DNA from: Bacteroidales bacterium UBA2030 | GTDB taxonomy: Bacteria > Bacteroidota > Bacteroidia > Bacteroidales > TTA-H9 | Assembly: GCA_002332755.1 (NCBI GenBank) | Contig: DDBO01000196.1 | Coordinates: 1-8,748, forward strand | Direction of reading: 5' to 3' | DNA: 8,748 nt | Part shown: one piece after another, positions 1 to 6,189 of the stretch | How the letters are laid out: each line of letters opens with the position of its first letter | Position numbering within the stretch: position 1 is the stretch's first letter | Position numbers and translations under genes: made by a program | Notes under the pieces: generated by a model | What the model was told of the DNA's origin: nothing | The model's input: the letters and a program-made list of their open reading frames with translations, nothing else | Database searches by the model: none

Positions 1-1423
1 CAAATGTAATGCTGAAATGGTTGTGTATTATGGGCAGCATATAATATACCGTAAAATGTGTTATGGCTGCTATGACTGATGCTTTGAAAGGTATAGTGGC
101 AGGAATGTCCCGATAGAATATACCGAGTAAAATGGGTATAAAAATGATGGAGAAATAGGCATACACACCGTTTTGGGCTAAAATAGCTACACTAAGTTTA
201 GGGTGTAATAGCTGATCCCTAGCCATAAAAAATGAAATTACTGCCATTAAAATGATTACCAGGCGATTAATGTACATTTGATGCTTTTCAATCTGAGGCA
301 ACTTTTTTCCACTCAGGGGTTTAATGATATCATTATAGATGGAGCTACTCAGCGATTGAATTAGTCCTTCCAGAGTGGAAAGCCCAGCAGAAATCAAACC
401 CATGATGACCAGCAACCCCACTGCAATAGGCAGAATTCCTCCTGAAAATACTTTCACAACATATACTGGAATGATGCTGTCGTTAGTCAACTTTTTCCCA
501 TTGTAGATCAAGTCGGGGAATTCTACACGGGCAAATAGTCCCGTAACGACCACAGAAAAGAAAAGCAATTGAATGATTATAGCCGTCCATAGAAATTTAT
601 TAACATCGGTTTCTTCTTTCAAGAGTAAAGATTTGGTAATAATATGAGGCTGACATACAACTGCTATTCCAATGATAATTTGGGCGAATGCAATTTCGAA
701 AAAGTCTCTGAAAAGAGGACTATTGGGATTGGTGGCTTTGACCAACATTGGGTCGGCCAAAGCCAGTTTATTCATAAACGTTCCCCAGCCATCCTTCAGA
801 TAGGAAATACCAGATCCAAGTAATATCAGAGCTACAATGACCATGATTACGGCCTGGACCATATTGGTGTAAACCATGGAGTTAGCTCCACCGAACATCA
901 TATATCCAAAAACGAATATCACCACGACCAAAAGTGTGGATATTTCATTTGTATTTAGGGCGCTGGCAACAACTTTGGTAATGGCTACCAGTATTAGAAC
1001 AATAAAGGTAAGCAATAAAACGGACAGGAATGCTATAAAAAGAGAATAGGGTTTACTTCCGTACCGAGCGCCAATCCAGCTGGCTAGGGATACTGCTTTC
1101 ACCGTTTGCCCGTATTTTCTGAAACGTTTACTTAGTATATATAGTGAGGCCACAGAAGCTAGTGGAAAGAATAGCCCGAATGACAGTACTCCACTGATAC
1201 CATAATTGGCTATTAATCCCGGATTTATGACAAAGGTAGCGGCGCTGGTCATTGCAGCGGCAAGCGACAAACCCACAAAATAGGGTGAGAAATTAATGCT
1301 GCCTAAGGCATAATCCTGCATGCTTCGCGTGCGCATGGCACCTCTTATTACAAAAAACAAAATAAAGGCCGCATACATGAGGAGCAATATCCATGTTGCT
1401 GTAACCTGATAACTGGTAGCCAT
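1..1423 (-). CDS. Sodium:solute symporter (SSS family), C-terminus cut by window edge
   Basis: An inner-membrane secondary transporter that would use the sodium gradient to import a small solute; the substrate cannot be read from the sequence. The frame is open from an ATG at 1421-1423 to the left edge, giving 474 residues without a stop. The product is strongly hydrophobic with many predicted membrane helices. It starts with a membrane segment at about residues 7-23, then an SSS-like second helix (SAATF at 60-64, followed by NPG), and a helix with MGLISAGLSTLEG around Ser345 that corresponds to the sodium-binding helix of PutP/vSGLT-type proteins. SSS proteins usually have 480-570 residues, so only a short tail is missing. 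It lies 31 nt after the reductase stop, so it is probably the last or a late gene of the thiolase operon. No Shine-Dalgarno is visible; the leader is A/T-rich. Family assignment is confident; a pantothenate, proline or short-chain carboxylate substrate are all possible. Confidence 0.88.
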   Translation of the reverse strand, partial: MATSYQVTATWILLLMYAAFILFFVIRGAMRTRSMQDYALGSINFSPYFVGLSLAAAMTSAATFVINPGLIANYGISGVLSFGLFFPLASVASLYILSKRFRKYGQTVKAVSLASWIGARYGSKPYSLFIAFLSVLLLTFIVLILVAITKVVASALNTNEISTLLVVVIFVFGYMMFGGANSMVYTNMVQAVIMVIVALILLGSGISYLKDGWGTFMNKLALADPMLVKATNPNSPLFRDFFEIAFAQIIIGIAVVCQPHIITKSLLLKEETDVNKFLWTAIIIQLLFFSVVVTGLFARVEFPDLIYNGKKLTNDSIIPVYVVKVFSGGILPIAVGLLVIMGLISAGLSTLEGLIQSLSSSIYNDIIKPLSGKKLPQIEKHQMYINRLVIILMAVISFFMARDQLLHPKLSVAILAQNGVYAYFSIIFIPILLGIFYRDIPATIPFKASVIAAITHFTVYYMLPIIHNHFSITF

Positions 1424-1454
1424 ATATTTAATGCTTAAAATTCAATAATGATAT

Positions 1455-2198
1455 TTAAATAGTAATTCCACCATCTACACTTAAGGTGGCCCCATTAATA
1501 TAAGCCGCATCGTCACTGGCAAGAAAGAGGTAGGCTGCGGCAATTTCTTCTGGTTTGCCTAATCGACCAACCGGTACTTTGGCTTCCATGGCCTTCAGAA
1601 TGTCTTCAGGCATTTTTTTTACCATTTCGGTTGCTATAAATCCCGGTGCAACAGCATTAACAGTGACACCTTTACGGCCTAATTCTTTGGCAAGAGTTTT
1701 GGTCATCCCAATAAGCCCTGCTTTCGTAGCTACATAATTGGTTTGTCCAAAATTACCATACAGTGCTACCACGCTGCTTGTGTTAATGATGCGGCCATAA
1801 CCTTTTTCTACCATATAATTGCTTATACATTTGGTGCAGTTAAATACGCCTGTGAGGTTTACATCAATCACTTCCTGCCATTGCTGAGGCGTCATCTTTT
1901 TTAATGTAGCATCACGGGTGATGCCAGCATTATTTATCAAAATATCAATTTTTTGAAATTGATCGATAGCTACTTTGGCTGCATAGTCAACTTCTTCATA
2001 ATTCGCTGTATTAACGCGGAAAAACGCTGCTTGTCCGCCTGAATTTTTTATTTCTTCAACCGTCTTTAATCCATTTTCTTCATTCAAATCCCAAATGATG
2101 ACGGTGGCTCCTTCTTTTGCAAAAAGGAAGGATGCAGCTTTTCCAATTCCATCGGCGCCGCCGGTAATAATGGCTACTTTATTTTCCAGCTTTTTCAT
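1455..2198 (-). CDS. FabG/PhaB-type 3-oxoacyl-(ACP/CoA) reductase, short-chain dehydrogenase
   Basis: A cytoplasmic classical short-chain dehydrogenase/reductase that reduces a 3-ketoacyl thioester to the 3-hydroxy form. The 247 residues are full length for the family. Visible motifs: nucleotide-binding TGGADGIG (12-19), NNAG (89-92), catalytic Asn114, Ser142, Tyr155 and Lys159 (YVATK), then PGFIATEM (185-192) and the C-terminal SVDGG (240-244). The segment NNAGITRD and the loop GNFGQTNY resemble both FabG and the acetoacetyl-CoA reductase PhaB. Asp37 at the end of the second beta strand is the residue that usually favours NAD(H) over NADP(H), unlike housekeeping FabG. It lies 30 nt after a thiolase gene and 31 nt before a symporter, on the same strand. 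Together with the thiolase this points to acetoacetyl-CoA/3-hydroxybutyryl-CoA interconversion rather than fatty-acid synthesis (inference), so no symbol is assigned. Confidence 0.9.
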   Translation of the reverse strand: MKKLENKVAIITGGADGIGKAASFLFAKEGATVIIWDLNEENGLKTVEEIKNSGGQAAFFRVNTANYEEVDYAAKVAIDQFQKIDILINNAGITRDATLKKMTPQQWQEVIDVNLTGVFNCTKCISNYMVEKGYGRIINTSSVVALYGNFGQTNYVATKAGLIGMTKTLAKELGRKGVTVNAVAPGFIATEMVKKMPEDILKAMEAKVPVGRLGKPEEIAAAYLFLASDDAAYINGATLSVDGGITI

Positions 2199-2228
2199 AA
2201 AGTTGATTTTTTAAGGATTTATGGATAA

Positions 2229-3410
2229 TCAGATGTTTTCGACGATGAGAGAAGTGCCTTGGCCTCCACCAATACATAGTGTAGCAAGACCTGTAGAAAC
2301 ATTTCGCCTTTTCATTTCAAAAATTAAGGTGGTGAGGATGCGTGCACCGGATGCTCCAATAGGATGCCCCAGCGCAATGGCGCCCCCATTGACGTTTACT
2401 TTCTCCGGATCGAGTTCCAGGTCGCGAATTACGGCAATGGATTGGGCAGCAAATGCCTCATTGGCTTCAACCAGATCAATATCGCGGATAGTCATTCCAG
2501 CACGCTGCAGGGCAATACGTGTAGCCGGAACCGGCCCATAACCCATAATGGCTGGATCGAGCGCAGCATTTGCATAAGAAACAATTTTTACCAAGGGCTT
2601 CAGTCCCAAGGCTTGGGCTTTCTCTGCCGACATCACTATTAACATTGCAGCACCATCATTTATCCCTGATGCATTGCCTGCCGTTACTGTACCATCCTGT
2701 TTAAAAGCAGGTTTAAGTTTGGCAAGCTTTTCCAGGGTCACGTCTTCGCGAATGAATTCGTCCTGGTTGAAAATAATAGGTTCTTTTTTCCCCTGGGAAA
2801 TTTCAATACTAACAATTTCATCGTCAAATTTTCCTTCCCTTCTTGCCCGGGCAGCCTTCATTTGGCTTTGCATTGCAAAGACATCTTGTTCTTCGCGAGA
2901 GATGCCCCAGCGTTGTGCTATATTCTCGGCCGTTATACCCATGTGATATTGGTTAAACACATCAGTAAGGCCGTCATAAATCATACTGTCAATTATCTGG
3001 CCATGCCCCATGCGGTATCCATTACGAGCCTTCATCAAGAGGTAAGGAGCATTGGTCATGCTTTCTGTTCCTCCGGCCAGCACTGCTTCAGCATCCCCTA
3101 ATAAAATGAACTGAGCTGCCATTGAAACGGCCCTTAAACCCGAGCCACACAGCTTGTTTATGGTCATTGCGGGTTTTGTATCAGGAATCCCTGCCACAAT
3201 GGCTATTTGTCGTCCAATGTTTTGCCCTAATCCTGCTGATAATATATTTCCTATGATAGCCTCGTCTATTTCTTTTGGATCGATGCCTGCACGCCGTATA
3301 GCCTCCCGCGCTGCGGCTATACCCAGGTCGACTGCACTAAGCGTCGAAAGGCTACCACTGAAATTTCCAATTGCTGTGCGAGCCGCCGACACAATTACTA
3401 CTTCCTTCAT
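2229..3410 (-). CDS. Acetyl-CoA C-acetyltransferase (thiolase)
   Basis: Catalyses reversible Claisen condensation of two acetyl-CoA to acetoacetyl-CoA, or thiolytic cleavage of 3-ketoacyl-CoA, in the cytoplasm. The 393 residues match the usual length of the AtoB/PhaA thiolases. The full catalytic set is present: nucleophile Cys88 in NKLCGSG, NEAF at 317-320, His349 in GGAIALGHPIG, and the second cysteine Cys379 in LCIGGGQG. The start ATG is at 3408-3410; the next upstream sequence is A/T-rich and has no Shine-Dalgarno. It is the first gene of a minus-strand operon followed after 30 nt by a short-chain reductase and then a sodium symporter. A hairpin lies 33 nt upstream of the start and separates it from the serpin gene. 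A longer-chain 3-ketoacyl-CoA thiolase of beta-oxidation (FadA-like) is less likely, because no hydratase/dehydrogenase partner is seen, but sequence alone does not fix chain-length preference. Confidence 0.93.
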   Translation of the reverse strand: MKEVVIVSAARTAIGNFSGSLSTLSAVDLGIAAAREAIRRAGIDPKEIDEAIIGNILSAGLGQNIGRQIAIVAGIPDTKPAMTINKLCGSGLRAVSMAAQFILLGDAEAVLAGGTESMTNAPYLLMKARNGYRMGHGQIIDSMIYDGLTDVFNQYHMGITAENIAQRWGISREEQDVFAMQSQMKAARARREGKFDDEIVSIEISQGKKEPIIFNQDEFIREDVTLEKLAKLKPAFKQDGTVTAGNASGINDGAAMLIVMSAEKAQALGLKPLVKIVSYANAALDPAIMGYGPVPATRIALQRAGMTIRDIDLVEANEAFAAQSIAVIRDLELDPEKVNVNGGAIALGHPIGASGARILTTLIFEMKRRNVSTGLATLCIGGGQGTSLIVENI

Positions 3411-3438
3411 AACTTTTTGATTTTGTTTTAATCGCCAA

Positions 3439-3470
3439 CAAAGAAAAATCCGGTCGGGGATTTAAATCAA
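3439..3470 (-). promoter_or_regulatory. Possible Bacteroidota-type promoter of the thiolase operon
   Basis: On the minus strand a TTG (3470-3468) is followed after 21 nt by TTTCTTTG (3446-3439), which matches the Bacteroidota -7 consensus TAnnTTTG except at the second base. It would put the transcript start about 20-25 nt before the thiolase ATG. The elements overlap the terminator hairpin, which makes the assignment weak, but there is little other room for a promoter between hairpin and gene. Confidence 0.25.
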
Positions 3471-3485
3471 CCCGGCCGGATTTTT
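3444..3485 (-). terminator. Intrinsic terminator of the serpin gene, possibly bidirectional
   Basis: Arms at 3444-3458 and 3471-3485 pair over 15 positions with one G-U wobble; the core is the GC-rich CCGGYCGGG and its complement, flanked by A5/T5, so both strands give a stem ending in U's. The 12-nt loop contains the perfect palindrome GATTTAAATC (3459-3468). It lies 102 nt beyond the serpin stop and before the next gene on the same strand, so its natural role is to end the serpin transcript and insulate the thiolase operon. Confidence 0.75.
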
Positions 3486-3587
3486 GTAGGTGTTGACTCA
3501 GGAATCTATTTTAATTCAAATTAATCTTAATCACCTGTAAATAAGGCATGAAATTAGATTACTTGAGAGGTTGACTTTGATTTGGCT
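3486..3587. other. Intergenic region after the serpin gene, no gene seen
   Basis: About 100 A/T-rich bases between the serpin stop and the terminator hairpin. I see no open frame with coding character, no RNA gene and no repeat; it would be the 3' untranslated region of the serpin mRNA. Confidence 0.5.
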
Positions 3588-4796
3588 TTAGGGAGCCATC
3601 ACTTTTCCGATAAACAATAGGGTATTGGTGCTCTGCTCACGAATGGCAAATAGGAAAGGTTTGTCAACAGCAAGAAAATCGGGAACACTGGTCAGTTCAA
3701 TTCCGATGGTGGTAACCGCTGCAGCCTCGGTGCCCTCTTCGTTCACATCAACGAAAGTATTCTGTTTCACAAAACTTACAAAGATATTTTCATCAGAAAT
3801 ACCACTCAGGTCGGCCAGTGAGGGATCGAAGGCATCTTGCATTCCCAGAGCCTGCAATTGATCGTTAAGAATTTTTTCATAAGAAAACGAAAATTTGGGA
3901 AGCATAATTAACTGGTCGGACGCTTGCGTTTTATCGAGCCCTGAGGTTATTTGATTCCATAACTCTGACGTGAAAGACTCGATAAAGGGGGTAATTATGC
4001 CATTCGGAATAATAATGTCCATTACAAAATTGCCTCGTCCGTAGGGAAGTTCAAGAGCTTGATAATTTTCACCCGAGATTATTTTTACAGGAAACTCTCC
4101 TTGCATAAAAAGTACTTCTTTACTGCTACCATCGTCGAGTGTGAAAAGTCCTGCAGCAGTCTTGCCCTTATCGAATTTATAAGTCCATTGTCCTTTAAAA
4201 TAAAGGGCATTCATCAAAAACATCACCGCATCGGGAGATATTTCATTAAGAACTTTAGGAATTTTTCCATAAGTATTGTCAGAAGCCCACTGGTTAATAG
4301 TGGATGGCGCTGCCTGGCTACGGAAGTCAAGGGCCTGGATATGCGCTCCAAAATCGTTTTGAAGCGTTTGAATAAACGGCGTTTTTACATGAAAGGGTTG
4401 ATGATAAAAAACAGCATTGGCAATGGCCAATTTTACATCGGGATCGGCTGCGAGGAGCTGAGCAGTTAACTGTTTATATACCTCATTGATTTCGGTGGGT
4501 GTAAGGCCCGGAAAACCCAGCATGTTGGCTATTTGGTCGTATGTAGTGCTGCTACATCCGTTTAAAAGCATGGTTAACGCAGCTGAGGCACTATAAGGCG
4601 AAAGCATAAGGTTATTAACATCAGCCACTGCAGTTTCCTTAAACAGACGGATACCAAAATCGTTGCCTGAATTAATGACCTCACTGGCTTTTGTGGGCAG
4701 GTTAAATTTTACAGGTTTTACCTCGTCTTTTGAACAGGAACTAATTCCTAAAACAATGATTATTAAGGTGCTGAATAGGAACTTGATATTTTTCAT
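3588..4796 (-). CDS. Serpin (serine protease inhibitor), predicted surface lipoprotein
   Basis: A suicide inhibitor that traps serine (sometimes cysteine) proteases through its reactive-centre loop. From the Met at 4796 the protein has 402 residues: signal peptide 1-20 (MKN, hydrophobic FLFSTLIIIVLG), lipobox ISSC with lipidated Cys21, then the serpin fold to the end. Serpin marks include LMNALYFKGQW, the hinge NEEGTEAAAV (Thr356 as P14) and the C-terminal DKPFLFAIR...LLFIGKVMAP. Aligning hinge and DKPF on alpha-1-antitrypsin gives P2 Leu368, P1 Thr369, P1' Ser370 and P3' Pro372. The short, Ala-rich hinge is that of an inhibitory serpin. Residues after the Cys (Ser-Lys-Asp-Glu) match the Bacteroidota surface-export signal. 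The frame extends 14 codons further up to an ATG at 4838, but that would bury the signal peptide, so Met at 4796 is preferred. Monocistronic, with its own terminator. Miropin of Tannerella forsythia is a known serpin from this phylum. Confidence 0.93.
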   Translation of the reverse strand: MKNIKFLFSTLIIIVLGISSCSKDEVKPVKFNLPTKASEVINSGNDFGIRLFKETAVADVNNLMLSPYSASAALTMLLNGCSSTTYDQIANMLGFPGLTPTEINEVYKQLTAQLLAADPDVKLAIANAVFYHQPFHVKTPFIQTLQNDFGAHIQALDFRSQAAPSTINQWASDNTYGKIPKVLNEISPDAVMFLMNALYFKGQWTYKFDKGKTAAGLFTLDDGSSKEVLFMQGEFPVKIISGENYQALELPYGRGNFVMDIIIPNGIITPFIESFTSELWNQITSGLDKTQASDQLIMLPKFSFSYEKILNDQLQALGMQDAFDPSLADLSGISDENIFVSFVKQNTFVDVNEEGTEAAAVTTIGIELTSVPDFLAVDKPFLFAIREQSTNTLLFIGKVMAP

Positions 4797-4823
4797 GGCT
4801 GTTTGATTGATGTTTAAATTACT

Positions 4824-4831
4824 CAAAAATT
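4824..4831 (-). promoter_or_regulatory. Possible -7 element of the serpin promoter
   Basis: The minus strand reads AATTTTTG here, one base off the Bacteroidota -7 consensus TAnnTTTG, 27 nt before the preferred serpin ATG. A clear -33 element at the usual distance is not seen. If correct, transcription would begin inside the 14-codon upstream extension, which supports the downstream start. Confidence 0.3.
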
Positions 4832-4853
4832 GGGCCATGGTTATAAATAAGTG

Positions 4854-4884
4854 TTAGGTTCAACCTTTTTACGAATTATTTTTG
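4854..4884 (+). promoter_or_regulatory. Bacteroidota-type promoter of the aspartokinase gene
   Basis: TATTTTTG at 4877-4884 is an exact match to the -7 consensus TAnnTTTG of Bacteroidota sigma factor. A weak -33 element (TTAG, 4854-4857, against TTTG/TTG) precedes it with 19 nt spacing. The start codon follows 20 nt later (4904), leaving a leader of only about 15 nt, so there is no room for a lysine riboswitch or attenuator. Confidence 0.6.
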
Positions 4885-4903
4885 CGGAATAAATGATCCA
4901 TAG

Positions 4904-6166
4904 ATGAAAGTTTACAAATTTGGCGGAGCCTCGGTTAAGGATGCTGCAGGAGTCAGTAATTTGTATGAAATAGTATCCTCTCTCAACGATCGTCCTCTGG
5001 TGGTGGTAGTTTCGGCTATGGGTAAAACCACCAATGCATTGGAAAAGGTACTTCACCTGGCGAAAGATGCCAAAATGCAGGAAACTTACCAAGCTCTTGA
5101 ATTGGTTTTTGAGATGCACCGACGCATTTGTTATGGGCTTTTTAGGCAGAACCATGCGATTTTTGAAAGACTGGCTGCTATTGAGGCTGAAATGAAATTC
5201 GTTGTTGAACAAATTCCCGGCTTACCCTATAATCAGGCCTACGACAGTCTTGTGGGCTATGGAGAATTGATTTCTACTTACATAGTGAGCGCTTATTTTC
5301 AAGAAAAAGGATTGAAACATCAATGGCTCGATGCCCGGCAGTATATCATTACGGATTCTTCGTGGCGTATGGCTATGGTGAATATGGAAGAAACCCGAAG
5401 CAGAATTTCTAAACTGGGTATGAACAAAAACGATATTGTGCTTACACAGGGTTTTATAGGCAGCAATAACGAGGGACATATGACTACCCTTGGCCGTGAG
5501 GGTAGCGACTATTCGGCTGCACTTTTTGCCTGGGCGCTTGGTGCTCAAAGCCTTACCTTATGGAAAGACGTTCCCGGTGTCATGAGCGCAGATCCGGCAG
5601 TTTATTCTGATGCAGAAGTTTTTTCATTTGTTCCTTATCGTGAAGCCGTAGAGCTTACCTATTACGGAGCCTCCGTAATTCACCCCAAAACCATTAAACC
5701 TTTGGAAAATGCAGGAATCCCATTATTGGTGAAATCGTTTAAAGAACCCATGCTTCCCGGCACTCTCATTGCTGCAGGTGATACCACCGTGCCGGCCGTT
5801 CCTTCTCGCATTCGAAAAACCAACCAGGTACTCATTACTTTAAAACCTAACGACCTTTCTTTTGTTTCGGAAAGCATGATGGCGGCTGTTCTTCAAGAGT
5901 TTCACACTACAGGTATTCGCATTCATCTCATGCAAAATTCAGCTCTCAGCCTTTCGGTTTGTATAGATTATGACCCGGTAAGGGTTGAGCCTCTCTTACA
6001 TTCTCTCTCTCAGCGTTTCAGGCTTAAATACAATTCGGGGCTTACCCTGCTTACTATTCGCCATTATTTACACCAGCCGGATATTCTTGCAAAGGAAACC
6101 AAACATCGGAAGATCCTTCTCGAACAACGCAGCCGTAGTACCGCACAATATGTTTTTGGTGAATAA
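4904..6166 (+). CDS. lysC: Aspartate kinase (aspartokinase), monofunctional
   Basis: Phosphorylates L-aspartate with ATP to 4-aspartyl phosphate, the first step to diaminopimelate/lysine, threonine, methionine and isoleucine; cytoplasmic. The 420 residues begin with the amino-acid kinase domain (about 1-290): KFGGAS (5-10), VSAMGKTT (36-43), GYGELIS (118-124), TLGREGSDYSAA (195-206), WKDVPGVMSADP (220-231) and ASVIHPKT (256-263). The rest, about 305-420, is an ACT regulatory region (LITLKPND, MQNSALSLSVCID) ending in LLEQRSRSTAQYVFG, a tail familiar from Bacteroidota aspartokinases. There is no fused homoserine dehydrogenase. The ACT region suggests allosteric feedback by an end-product amino acid; which one cannot be told. 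The gene has its own promoter, diverges from the serpin, and ends 23 nt before a glycoside hydrolase gene with no terminator between, so read-through into it is possible. The symbol lysC is given as the generic name for this enzyme. Confidence 0.95.
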   Translation: MKVYKFGGASVKDAAGVSNLYEIVSSLNDRPLVVVVSAMGKTTNALEKVLHLAKDAKMQETYQALELVFEMHRRICYGLFRQNHAIFERLAAIEAEMKFVVEQIPGLPYNQAYDSLVGYGELISTYIVSAYFQEKGLKHQWLDARQYIITDSSWRMAMVNMEETRSRISKLGMNKNDIVLTQGFIGSNNEGHMTTLGREGSDYSAALFAWALGAQSLTLWKDVPGVMSADPAVYSDAEVFSFVPYREAVELTYYGASVIHPKTIKPLENAGIPLLVKSFKEPMLPGTLIAAGDTTVPAVPSRIRKTNQVLITLKPNDLSFVSESMMAAVLQEFHTTGIRIHLMQNSALSLSVCIDYDPVRVEPLLHSLSQRFRLKYNSGLTLLTIRHYLHQPDILAKETKHRKILLEQRSRSTAQYVFGE

Positions 6167-6189
6167 ATTAACAGATTAATTTTTGGGAT

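Noticed and set aside
2221..3420. Several plus-strand open frames opposite the thiolase
   Set aside because: Rich in Ser/Pro/Arg as expected of antisense of a thiolase; all catalytic motifs are on the minus strand.
4059..4469. A 136-codon plus-strand open frame
   Set aside because: It is entirely antisense to the serpin gene, whose family motifs are continuous through this stretch; no leader or promoter is seen.
4885..4903. A lysine riboswitch or leader attenuator ahead of the aspartokinase gene
   Set aside because: The candidate promoter leaves only about 15 nt of leader, far too short for either.
4841..5212. A 123-codon minus-strand open frame upstream of the serpin
   Set aside because: It lies almost entirely antisense to the aspartokinase catalytic domain, has no recognisable motif, and its translation is low-complexity in character; it is a shadow.
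6177..6185. TAATTTTTG just before the glycosidase start as a -7 promoter element
   Set aside because: It has three instead of two bases between TA and TTTG, and it is only 5 nt from the ATG, which would leave no leader.
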